From: Flaviramulus sp. | GTDB lineage: Bacteria > Bacteroidota > Bacteroidia > Flavobacteriales > Flavobacteriaceae | Assembly: GCF_013001275.1 (NCBI RefSeq) | Contig: NZ_JABDMV010000060.1 | Location: 1 to 36,260, forward strand | Direction: 5' to 3' | Length of the DNA: 36,260 nt | Shown: in pieces, positions 17,609 to 25,421 of the stretch | Layout of the letters: each line of letters opens with the position of its first letter | Position numbering within the stretch: position 1 is the stretch's first letter | Notes under the pieces: model-generated | What the model saw: the letters and a program-made list of their open reading frames with translations, nothing else | Databases searched by the model: none | What the model was told of the DNA's origin: nothing | Made by a program: the position numbers and the translations under genes

Positions 17609-20122
17609 ATGCAAAATATTGTTGTTATAGGTAATGGAATGGTAGGTTATAAATTTTGTGAAAAATTTGTATCTCACTCCAATAAGAAAAATTTTAAACT
17701 TACGGTTTTTGGGGAAGAACCTCGACCAGCGTATGATAGAGTACACCTCAGTGAATTTTTTGAAAACCAAGATGCTAAAGCTTTAGAAATGGCGTCTGCA
17801 GAATGGTATACCGAAAATGGCATTGAATTAATTGTTGGTGAGCGTGTAACTGATATTCACAGACCTTCAAAAACCATAACAACGGCATCAGACCTTAAAT
17901 TATCTTATGACTATTTAGTACTAGCCACTGGATCTTCTGCGTTCGTTCCGCCAATTAAGGGTGTTGAAAAAGAAGGTGTTTTTGTATATAGAACCATTGA
18001 AGATTTAGAAGGCATGCTCGCTTATGCAGCGAAGCTTAAAGCAAGTAACCCTAATGCAAAAGCTGCGGTACTTGGTGGTGGTTTGTTGGGGTTAGAAGCT
18101 GGTAAAGCAGTCATGGATATGGGTTTAGAGCCTCATATTGTAGAGTTTGCGCCTAAATTAATGCCTAGACAATTAGATTCTAGAAGCAGCCAAGTATTAC
18201 AGTTAAAACTAGAATCGATAGGATTAAATATTCATTTAAGTAAAGCTACCAATCAAATTTTAGGTAATGGTGCTATTACAGGTATGGAATTTGGAGAAGA
18301 CGACGTTCTGGATGTTGAAATGCTTGTTATTTCTGCAGGTATCAGACCTCGAGATGAATTAGCTAAAACCTGTAATTTAGAAATGGGAGTTCGCGGAGGC
18401 ATTATAGTTAACAACAAAATGCAAACTTCAGATGACCGCATTTATGCCATCGGTGAAATTGCATTATACAACCAGATGATATATGGTTTAGTAGCTCCAG
18501 GTTATGAAATGGCTGGCGTTGCAGTTGATCAAATTCTTGGAAAACCTGAGCGTTTAATGGCCGATGATATTGATATGTCCACCAAATTAAAATTAATTGG
18601 TGTGGATGTTGCAAGTTTCGGCGAACCATTTATGCCTGCATCAAAAGGACATTCTGTTATTTTTGAAGATAAAACCAAACATTTATATAAACGTATTAAT
18701 GTAAGTCATGATGGTAAAACCTTACTTGGCGGTATTCTTGTGGGTGATGCATCCGATTATAATATGCTACACCAAGTGTATTTAAATGGTATGGCAATTC
18801 CAAAAAACCCAGCGGAGCTCATATTACCTGCAAGTGAAGGAGGTAAATCTTTTGGAAGTGTTATGGACTTGCCAGACACAGCTCAAGTATGTTCGTGCGA
18901 GAGTATTTCTAAAGGCGATATTTGTTGTTCAATTACCGAAAATGGAAGTAATAATTTAGGAGATGTAGTCGCTAAAACAAAAGCAACAACGGGCTGCGGA
19001 GGTTGTAAACCTATGGTTGTTGATTTAGTAAATGGAACATTAAAATCGTTAGGAAAAGAAGTTAAAGAAACTGTTTGTGAGCATTTTAATTTTAATAGAC
19101 AAGAGCTTTACGATTTAATAAAAATTAATAAAGTTGCAGATTACGATGAAGCCATTAATTTGTTTGGTGAAGGTCATGGTTGTGAAGTTTGTAAACCGAT
19201 TTTGGCATCTATTTTTGCAACAATAACCATGGAAACTGCGAACCGTCAGCCTACCATACAAGACACAAACGATCGGTTTTTGGCAAATATTCAACGTAAT
19301 GGAACTTATTCTGTAGTTCCTAGAGTTGCTGGAGGTGAAATTACACCAGACCAATTAATAACTATTGGAGTGGTGGCTAAAAAATTCGATTTATATACAA
19401 AAATTACCGGCGGCCAACGTATTGATTTATTTGGAGCACAAATACATGAGTTACCACTTATTTGGAAAGAATTAATAGATGCTGGTTTTGAAAGTGGACA
19501 TGCTTACGGAAAATCATTGCGTACAGTAAAAAGCTGTGTAGGATCTACATGGTGTAGATATGGTATGCATGAGAGTGTCACCTTTGCCATTGAAATTGAA
19601 AACAGATATAGAGGTTTACGATCACCGCATAAATTAAAAGGTGGTGTGTCAGGTTGTATAAGAGAATGTGCGGAGGCAAGAGGAAAAGATTTTGGATTAA
19701 TTGCCGTTGAAGGTGGATGGAATTTATATGTATGCGGAAATGGTGGCGCTACACCAAAACATGCTGTATTATTTGCTGAGCAATTAGACGATGAAATGGC
19801 TATTAAATACTTGGATAGATTTTTAATGTATTACATACGAACCGCTGGGCCATTAGTTAGAACGGCGCCTTGGTTAGATAAACTGGAAGGCGGTATTGAG
19901 TATTTAAAGCAAGTTGTCATTGAAGATTCGCTTGGTATTGCTGAAGAATTAGAATTAGAAATGCAAGGACTTGTTAATAAATATGAATGTGAGTGGAAAC
20001 AAGCTATTGAAAATCCAGAAATGATGAAACGTTTCAAACATTTTGTAAACTCAGATGATACGGATGACAACTTAGTTTTTGTGCCTATGCGCGATCAAAA
20101 AATGCCTAAAGCATGGGTTTAA
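17609..20122 (+). CDS. nirB: Assimilatory nitrite reductase, large subunit
   Basis: The 837-residue cytoplasmic enzyme reduces nitrite to ammonium with NAD(P)H. Order: FAD/NAD-dependent reductase, about 1-300 (VVIGNGMVGYKF; second nucleotide fold AVLGGGLLGLEAG); two BFD-like [2Fe-2S] domains (cysteines around 428, 430 and 459-462, CGGC; then around 490 and 525, CEVC); a nitrite/sulfite reductase ferredoxin-like half domain from about 555; and a siroheme/[4Fe-4S] domain. In the latter, C-x5-C (SCVGSTWC, about 643-649) and C-x3-C (GCIRECAEA, about 683-687) supply the cluster and siroheme ligands. All key cysteines are present and the length is close to E. coli NirB (847). It is first in an operon with nirD, DUF4202 and a sensor kinase. 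Confidence 0.95.
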   Translation: MQNIVVIGNGMVGYKFCEKFVSHSNKKNFKLTVFGEEPRPAYDRVHLSEFFENQDAKALEMASAEWYTENGIELIVGERVTDIHRPSKTITTASDLKLSYDYLVLATGSSAFVPPIKGVEKEGVFVYRTIEDLEGMLAYAAKLKASNPNAKAAVLGGGLLGLEAGKAVMDMGLEPHIVEFAPKLMPRQLDSRSSQVLQLKLESIGLNIHLSKATNQILGNGAITGMEFGEDDVLDVEMLVISAGIRPRDELAKTCNLEMGVRGGIIVNNKMQTSDDRIYAIGEIALYNQMIYGLVAPGYEMAGVAVDQILGKPERLMADDIDMSTKLKLIGVDVASFGEPFMPASKGHSVIFEDKTKHLYKRINVSHDGKTLLGGILVGDASDYNMLHQVYLNGMAIPKNPAELILPASEGGKSFGSVMDLPDTAQVCSCESISKGDICCSITENGSNNLGDVVAKTKATTGCGGCKPMVVDLVNGTLKSLGKEVKETVCEHFNFNRQELYDLIKINKVADYDEAINLFGEGHGCEVCKPILASIFATITMETANRQPTIQDTNDRFLANIQRNGTYSVVPRVAGGEITPDQLITIGVVAKKFDLYTKITGGQRIDLFGAQIHELPLIWKELIDAGFESGHAYGKSLRTVKSCVGSTWCRYGMHESVTFAIEIENRYRGLRSPHKLKGGVSGCIRECAEARGKDFGLIAVEGGWNLYVCGNGGATPKHAVLFAEQLDDEMAIKYLDRFLMYYIRTAGPLVRTAPWLDKLEGGIEYLKQVVIEDSLGIAEELELEMQGLVNKYECEWKQAIENPEMMKRFKHFVNSDDTDDNLVFVPMRDQKMPKAWV

Positions 20123-20175
20123 GCATAACCTTTTTAAAAGCACATATTTAATAAGTAAAAAAATATATTAAAATT

Positions 20176-20553
20176 ATGCAAGAAATACTAAAACAATACG
20201 AATCGGTAAATGAAGCTGACGTTAAAAATTGGTTTGAAGTAGGAAATGTTTCAGATTTTCCAGAAAATAGTGGTGCTTGTATAAAGTATAAAAGTAAGCA
20301 AATTGCCGTTTATAATTTTACTAGAACTGCAAAATGGTATGCTTGCCAAAATTTATGTCCGCATAAAATGGAAATGGTGTTATCCTTAGGTATGATAGGC
20401 GATAAAGGAGGGATACCAAAAGTAGCTTGCCCGATGCATAAAAAGAATTTTTCGTTGGAAGATGGGTCTAATTTAGCTGGTGAAGATTTGAAAATTGCCA
20501 CCTATCCTGTTAAAATTAAAAACGGAATTGTGTATATTGGCTTTTCAGACTAA
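20176..20553 (+). CDS. nirD: Nitrite reductase small subunit, Rieske type
   Basis: The 125-residue protein has a Rieske fold with complete [2Fe-2S] ligands: C61-P-H63 and C85-P-M-H88 (CPHK and CPMHK), 21 residues between the pairs. E. coli NirD lacks these ligands, so this version probably carries a cluster and takes part in electron transfer to NirB, rather than being only structural. Length is as expected for a free small subunit. It follows nirB by 53 bases and precedes the DUF4202 gene by 10, consistent with one transcript. Confidence 0.9.
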   Translation: MQEILKQYESVNEADVKNWFEVGNVSDFPENSGACIKYKSKQIAVYNFTRTAKWYACQNLCPHKMEMVLSLGMIGDKGGIPKVACPMHKKNFSLEDGSNLAGEDLKIATYPVKIKNGIVYIGFSD

Positions 20554-20563
20554 ATCTAGAAAA

Positions 20564-21148
20564 ATGAAGCCAACGAGATTTGAAACTACCATAGCATTAA
20601 TTGATAAAAAAAATGCTGAAGATGTAAACACTTATCAAGTATCTGGTATTGATTACCCAAAAGAGTTGTTGTATTCTCAAAGGATGACTAGAAAATTACT
20701 ACAGTTTAATCCTAATGCTTCTAAGGCATTACAAATTGCAGCGCGTGCACAACATATTTGTCGTTGGAAAATAGCAAGAGATGAGTATCCAATGGATAGA
20801 ATCGGTTATTTAAAATGGAGAGAAACTCTTAAAAAAATGCACGCTAAATTAACTGCTGATATTTTAAAACAAGTTGGATATGATGACCAATTTGTTGAAA
20901 GGGTATCTCTTTTAATTACTAAAAAACGCATCAAAAAAAATGAGGAAGCACAGGCTTTAGAGGATACTGTTTGCTTAGTGTTTTTAGATTATTACTTTGA
21001 AGAGTTTGCTGCAAAACACGACGATGAAAAAATTATTGACATCCTAAAAAAAACATGGGTAAAAATGTCTGACGAAGGCCATAAGGCAGCATTAAAACTT
21101 CCTTTCTCTGAAAAAAGTCTGTCCTTAGTGAAGCAAGCCATAACATAA
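20564..21148 (+). CDS. DUF4202 family protein
   Basis: The 194-residue soluble protein starts MKPTRFETTIALIDKKNAED. The ATG at 20564 is chosen because an upstream in-frame ATG (20495) overlaps nirD by 59 bases. Conserved features I recognise as DUF4202 are AARAQHICRWKIAR, EYPMDRIGYLKWR and LEDTVCLVFLDYYFEEF. The histidine, arginine and acidic residues look like a metal- or phosphate-binding helical bundle, but that is inference. Its function is unknown. Its place between nirBD and the sensor kinase points to a role in nitrite reduction, siroheme or ammonium handling, or its control. It is separated from the kinase gene by 13 bases. Confidence 0.8.
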   Translation: MKPTRFETTIALIDKKNAEDVNTYQVSGIDYPKELLYSQRMTRKLLQFNPNASKALQIAARAQHICRWKIARDEYPMDRIGYLKWRETLKKMHAKLTADILKQVGYDDQFVERVSLLITKKRIKKNEEAQALEDTVCLVFLDYYFEEFAAKHDDEKIIDILKKTWVKMSDEGHKAALKLPFSEKSLSLVKQAIT

Positions 21149-21161
21149 ATAATTAAGGGAT

Positions 21162-22973
21162 ATGACAAAAAACGGTAATTCATTAGACCAACGAACGTTT
21201 GATAAATTAAGCCGTTTATACATTATAGCTCTAAGCGCCATTGCGTTTTCTATAATAATTAGTCAAATTCTAATTCGTAATCATCTAAACGATCAACAAA
21301 GCGATTCTTCGGTTATAAATGTCGCAGGAAGACAGCGTATGTTGAGCCAAAAATTAACAAAAGAAATTGTCTCACTCTCTGCAGAAGCTAGTTTAGAAAA
21401 TAGAATGCTTCTTAAAGATAAAATTAAAAAGACTCTACACTTATGGGAGTTATCCCATTATGCATTGCAGAATGGTAATGATAGTTTAGGATTACCAAGT
21501 AAAAATAGTGCAATAGTAATTGATAAGTTTAAGTCCTTGAATCCTATTTTTGACTCCATTAATGTTGCTTCAAAATCTATTATAAAGAAAATAGAAAACA
21601 CACCATCTTTACCATTCAATTCGTTTCTTTCAGATATTAAAAAAGTTAAAAATAACGAGGGTGATTTTCTGTTAATGATGGATCAAATTGTAAATCAATA
21701 CGATTTAGAAGCAGATGCGAAGGTAAGCTGGTTACGAAAACTGGAATTGCTATTAATGACACTAACACTATTAATTTTGTTAGGAGAATTTGTTTTTATT
21801 TTTTGGCCAACGGCTAAATCAGTGAGGACAACACTTTCTGAGTTGTTGCAAGCAGAACAAAAAGCAAAAAAAATGGCTTTTGATGCAGATGAGTTGAGCT
21901 TAACTAGGGAGAAATCTATAAAAGAATTACGTGCCCTAAGTCATGCGATGGATGATACCTTATTATTTGCAAGAATTTCTCCAAAAGGTCATGTTATTCA
22001 CATAGGGAATAAATTTTCACGATTGTTTAATTTTTCGAGTTTTAATAATGAAGTTTTATTTTGGAATGTGCTATCGAATAAGGAAAGTGAACAATTAGTA
22101 ATTGAAGATGTTGTTTTTAAACATAAAAAAACGGGGTGGCAAGGTGAAATAAAAGCAAGTACTAAGGATGATGAAACTATTTGGTTAGAAATGTCGATTA
22201 TACCATTTAGTCCCACAGATGATAGGACCGAACTACTCATAATCGCTTCCGAAATTACAGAACGAAAAACGGCTCAGTTAGAAATAGATCGCCTCACTAA
22301 AAAGAGTTTTGAGAATGAAATGAGTCAGCAAAAAATCATTTCGAGTAAAATTATTGAAAACCAAGAAAAGGAGCAAAACCGTATTGCAAAAGATGTACAT
22401 GATGGAATTGGACAAATGCTAACAGGTTTAAAATATAATCTTGAAAGTATTGATATTAAAGACATTGATAAAACTGCTGCCAAAATTGAGCATTTAAAAG
22501 AGCTTACAACCGAAATAATAAAAGGAGTGAGAACGGCAACTTTTAATTTAACACCTCCTGAATTATCAGATTACGGTATTGTTCCCGCAATTACGAAACT
22601 CACGCAGGAGTTAGCGAAACTTACAGGAAAGAATATCGTATTATTTAATAAGACCGATTTTAATAAGCGTTTAGATTCGCTTACAGAAATAAACTTGTAC
22701 AGAATTACTCAAGAGGCCATAAACAACGCCATTAAATATGCTGACTCAACACATATTTTAGTATCTCTCTCGCATAGTGATAATCTATTAAGCATTGTGA
22801 TTGATGATAATGGTAAAGGATTTGACCCAAACAAGGTTAAGAATGTTAAAAATGCAGAGGGAGGCATGGGAATGACTTTTATGAGAGAGCGTATAAAATA
22901 TGTTGATGGACGACTTTTTTTGAATTCTGAAGCAGGTAAAGGCACACGAGTTACCTTAAACGTACCAATTTAA
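21162..22973 (+). CDS. Nitrate/nitrite-responsive sensor histidine kinase (NarX/PilJ-like sensor, PAS)
   Basis: 603 residues. A first membrane helix lies at about 19-38. The periplasmic sensor starts with NVAGRQRMLSQKL (53-65), the P-box of NarX and PilJ-type nitrate sensors; R59 aligns with the nitrate-binding arginine of NarX. A second helix lies at about 193-216 (LLLMTLTLLILLGEFVFIF). A linker helix and a PAS domain (about 255-370) follow. The kinase core is HisKA_3 with H413 (RIAKDVHDGIGQ), an N-box (EAINNAIKYAD), a G1 box (DDNGKGFDP) and a G2 box (GGMGMTFMRERI). This is the LuxR-partner kinase class. The next gene encodes its likely partner, but that gene has its own promoter. Ligand specificity is inferred from the P-box and the neighbours. 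Confidence 0.87.
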   Translation: MTKNGNSLDQRTFDKLSRLYIIALSAIAFSIIISQILIRNHLNDQQSDSSVINVAGRQRMLSQKLTKEIVSLSAEASLENRMLLKDKIKKTLHLWELSHYALQNGNDSLGLPSKNSAIVIDKFKSLNPIFDSINVASKSIIKKIENTPSLPFNSFLSDIKKVKNNEGDFLLMMDQIVNQYDLEADAKVSWLRKLELLLMTLTLLILLGEFVFIFWPTAKSVRTTLSELLQAEQKAKKMAFDADELSLTREKSIKELRALSHAMDDTLLFARISPKGHVIHIGNKFSRLFNFSSFNNEVLFWNVLSNKESEQLVIEDVVFKHKKTGWQGEIKASTKDDETIWLEMSIIPFSPTDDRTELLIIASEITERKTAQLEIDRLTKKSFENEMSQQKIISSKIIENQEKEQNRIAKDVHDGIGQMLTGLKYNLESIDIKDIDKTAAKIEHLKELTTEIIKGVRTATFNLTPPELSDYGIVPAITKLTQELAKLTGKNIVLFNKTDFNKRLDSLTEINLYRITQEAINNAIKYADSTHILVSLSHSDNLLSIVIDDNGKGFDPNKVKNVKNAEGGMGMTFMRERIKYVDGRLFLNSEAGKGTRVTLNVPI

Positions 22974-22977
22974 TAAA

Positions 22978-23009
22978 TACGTAGTTTTACGTAAAAAATC
23001 TTATTTTTG
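22978..23009 (+). promoter_or_regulatory. Response regulator promoter with nitrate-island palindrome
   Basis: The palindrome ACGTA-GTTT-TACGT (22979-22992) is followed by a perfect -7 box TATTTTTG (23002-23009), which begins 28 bases before the ATG. Here the palindrome ends 10 bases (one helical turn) before the -7 box, whereas at nirB, the MFS gene and nrtA it abuts the box. A further TACTTAATT half-site lies at 23010-23018. Confidence 0.6.
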
Positions 23010-23029
23010 TACTTAATTAATTTAATTTT

Positions 23030-23695
23030 ATGGATGTAATTAAGGTTGTTTTAGCAGATGATCATGTTTTAGTAAGAGACGGAATAAAAGCACTTTTAGA
23101 AGATCAATCAGGAATTGTTGTTATTGACGAAGCCTCTGACGGAAAAGAAGCTTTGGAAGTTATTAAAATTAATAAACCACATGTACTCATAGTTGATATA
23201 AGAATGCCAGAAATGAATGGTATAGAGGTAGTTGCCGAAATCACTAAATTGTATCCAGATGTTAAAACCTTGGTGCTTTCGATGCACGATTCCGAAGAGT
23301 ATGTAGTACAGGCAATTCAAGCTGGTGCTGATGGTTACTTATTAAAAGGAGCGAGTAAAGAAGAGTTTTTAAAAGCACTTCATAATGTAGCATCAGGCAG
23401 TAAGTATTTTACAGGTGATATATCGGCCATTATTATGAATAATTTTGTGAATGGAAATACAAATTTGTCATCTGAGGCTAAAAATACTACTGTAATAGAT
23501 CCATTTAATTTAACTAAACGAGAGAAACAAATACTTGGCTTGGTACTGCAATTTAAAAACAATAAAGATATTGCTGAAGAACTTGAAATAAGTAAGCGAA
23601 CCGCTGAAGTACATCGTTTTAATCTAATGAAAAAATTAGAAGTAAAAAACTTGATGGAATTGAGTAACAAAGCTAAAGAATATCAGTTAATATAG
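23030..23695 (+). CDS. NarL/FixJ-type response regulator
   Basis: 221 residues. The N-terminal receiver has acidic residues D10 and D11, phosphoacceptor D56 (VLIVDIRMPEMNG) and a conserved lysine in YLLKGASKEE. The C-terminal LuxR-type helix-turn-helix at about 162-215 contains LTKREKQILGLV, NNKDIAEELEISKRTAEVH and LMKKLEVKN. Length is typical of NarL. It follows the kinase by 56 bases, and its promoter contains the island palindrome, suggesting autoregulation or control by the Fnr-like protein. The likely role is activation of nitrate assimilation genes in response to the upstream kinase. Confidence 0.9.
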   Translation: MDVIKVVLADDHVLVRDGIKALLEDQSGIVVIDEASDGKEALEVIKINKPHVLIVDIRMPEMNGIEVVAEITKLYPDVKTLVLSMHDSEEYVVQAIQAGADGYLLKGASKEEFLKALHNVASGSKYFTGDISAIIMNNFVNGNTNLSSEAKNTTVIDPFNLTKREKQILGLVLQFKNNKDIAEELEISKRTAEVHRFNLMKKLEVKNLMELSNKAKEYQLI

Positions 23696-23775
23696 CATTT
23701 AATTAAAACCAAATTATTTAAAAACACCATCATTACTTACCTTATTTTAATATATCCTCAAAATCTTTATTCCTA

Positions 23776-23794
23776 AATTATCAATCCGATAATT
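23776..23794. repeat. 7-5-7 inverted repeat upstream of the MFS gene
   Basis: AATTATC-AATCC-GATAATT is a perfect inverted repeat in the 173-base gap between the response regulator and MFS genes, with no T-tract after it. It may be a regulator site or a weak terminator. Nothing else in 23696-23814 stands out. Confidence 0.35.
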
Positions 23795-23827
23795 CTTGTC
23801 AGATACTAATCTTATACGTAAAAAATT

Positions 23828-23848
23828 AAGTAAATATACTTAGTTTTG
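23828..23848 (+). promoter_or_regulatory. MFS nitrate transporter promoter with nitrate-island palindrome
   Basis: The palindrome AAGTA-AATA-TACTT (23828-23841) overlaps by one base a perfect -7 box TAGTTTTG (23841-23848), which begins 28 bases before the ATG. TACGTA also occurs at 23815-23820 and 23849-23854, flanking the element. Confidence 0.65.
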
Positions 23849-23868
23849 TACGTATAAAATTAAGGATT

Positions 23869-25296
23869 ATGAGAAATTTAGAACAAACTAAAGCAACAAG
23901 ACTAAATTTATTTGATTTTAAAAATGTATCAATACGGACATTTTGGATAACTTCTGTATCATTCTTCATGTGTTTCTTCGCATGGTTTGGAATTGTACCT
24001 TTTATGCCAGATGTAGTAAGGGATTTAGGCTTGACACCAGATCAAAAATGGAATTCTATCATTTTGGCAGTATCTGGAACCGTATTTGCTCGATTACTAA
24101 TTGGTAAATTATGTGACAAGTACGGACCAAGATTATGCTATACTTGGTTACTGATTTTAGGGGCAATACCTGTTATTTTGTGTGGTTTAGTTCAAACCCC
24201 ATTACAGTTTTTAATTTGTAGATTATTTATTGGTTTTATAGGGGCCTCTTTTGTAATTACTCAAGTTCATACCTCTTTAATGTTTGCGCCAAATGTTGTT
24301 GGTACCGCAAATGCGACTTCTGCAGGATGGGGAAACTTAGGTGGCGGTGCAAATCGTTTAGGTATGCCGATAATAGCAGCAGCTCTTATCGGATTTGGAG
24401 TTGCTGATTCTGAAGCTTGGAGATATTCTATGGTAGTCGCGGGAACAATTTGTTTTTTAATGGGTATTATTTATTACTTCTTCACACAGGATACGCCTCA
24501 AGGAAATTTAAAAGATTTGCGTGAATTAGGTACAGAAATAGAAACCAAAAAAGATAAAGTTGGATTTGTTACTGTACTAAAAGATTATAGAATTTGGATT
24601 CTATTTGTGGTATATGCTGCTAGTTTTGGAATAGAACTTACGGTTTATGGAACCATGGATGATTATTTACAAAATACCTTTCAGTTAGAGCGTTTAACTG
24701 CGGGTAACATTGTCCTGTCTTTTGCATTAATGAATATTTTTGCCAGAACTTTGGGTGGATTTTTTGGAGATAAGTTTGGAAAATTAAAAGGCTTGAGAGG
24801 GCGCGTATTGTTTCTTTCGTTTATACTTACAATACAAGGAATTATGTTAGTTACCTTTTCTTTATCAACAAGTTTATTGGTAGGCTTTATCTTTTTAATA
24901 CTATTTAGTTTAACGGTACAAATGGCGGAGGGAGCTACATTCTCAGTAGTGCCATTTATTAATAAAAAAGCGATTGGCTCAGTCTCAGGAATTGTAGGCG
25001 CTGGCGGAAATGTTGGTGCTTTTCTTGCAGCATTTTTATTAAAATCTAAATCTGCAGTAGCAGAGAAGGCTGCCATAGCAGCAAATCAAGGCTTGGGAGA
25101 TGAAGTAATAAGCAATGCGCAAGCCGTTGCATCTTCATCGGCAGTGTCTCAAGGGTATTTAATTATAGGAATTATAGTAGTTGTTACTGGTATAGCAGCC
25201 TTAGCTATCAGGTTCTCTACTAAAGATGAAGAAGTGGCCAAATTAGAGTTAAAACAATCATTGGAAGATTTAATTCCGATACCTATAAAAAGCTAA
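23869..25296 (+). CDS. narK: MFS nitrate/nitrite transporter (NNP family, NarK/NasA-like)
   Basis: The 475-residue inner membrane protein has about 12 hydrophobic helices starting at residue 27 or so (FWITSVSFFMCFFAWFGIVP). Both glycine-rich nitrate signatures of the NNP family are present: AGWGNLGGGANRLGMP in the first half and VGAGGNVGAFLAAFLL in the second. The arginine of the MFS loop motif (LIGKLCDKYGPR) is seen early. It probably takes up nitrate and/or nitrite for assimilation; the symbol denotes family only. It has its own promoter with the island palindrome. The nitrate reductase gene follows after 125 bases without an obvious terminator, so read-through is likely. Confidence 0.92.
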   Translation: MRNLEQTKATRLNLFDFKNVSIRTFWITSVSFFMCFFAWFGIVPFMPDVVRDLGLTPDQKWNSIILAVSGTVFARLLIGKLCDKYGPRLCYTWLLILGAIPVILCGLVQTPLQFLICRLFIGFIGASFVITQVHTSLMFAPNVVGTANATSAGWGNLGGGANRLGMPIIAAALIGFGVADSEAWRYSMVVAGTICFLMGIIYYFFTQDTPQGNLKDLRELGTEIETKKDKVGFVTVLKDYRIWILFVVYAASFGIELTVYGTMDDYLQNTFQLERLTAGNIVLSFALMNIFARTLGGFFGDKFGKLKGLRGRVLFLSFILTIQGIMLVTFSLSTSLLVGFIFLILFSLTVQMAEGATFSVVPFINKKAIGSVSGIVGAGGNVGAFLAAFLLKSKSAVAEKAAIAANQGLGDEVISNAQAVASSSAVSQGYLIIGIIVVVTGIAALAIRFSTKDEEVAKLELKQSLEDLIPIPIKS

Positions 25297-25421
25297 TTTT
25301 CAGTATCATTAATTATCAAATTATAAAATTTCAGATTTAATATTAGGGTATTCTGAATAATTTAAACGGAGCTTGTTTCTTTTTATTTTAATGTTTTATT
25401 TAGTGTAAAATGAGGTTATAA

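Noticed and set aside
20495-20563. Longer N-terminus for the DUF4202 protein
   Set aside because: The extension overlaps nirD in another frame and does not look like the family start; the ATG at 20564 begins the conserved sequence.
25297-25421. A palindrome-bearing promoter ahead of the nitrate reductase
   Set aside because: No AMGTA-N4-TACKT site or convincing -33/-7 pair is present, so transcription from the MFS promoter is assumed.
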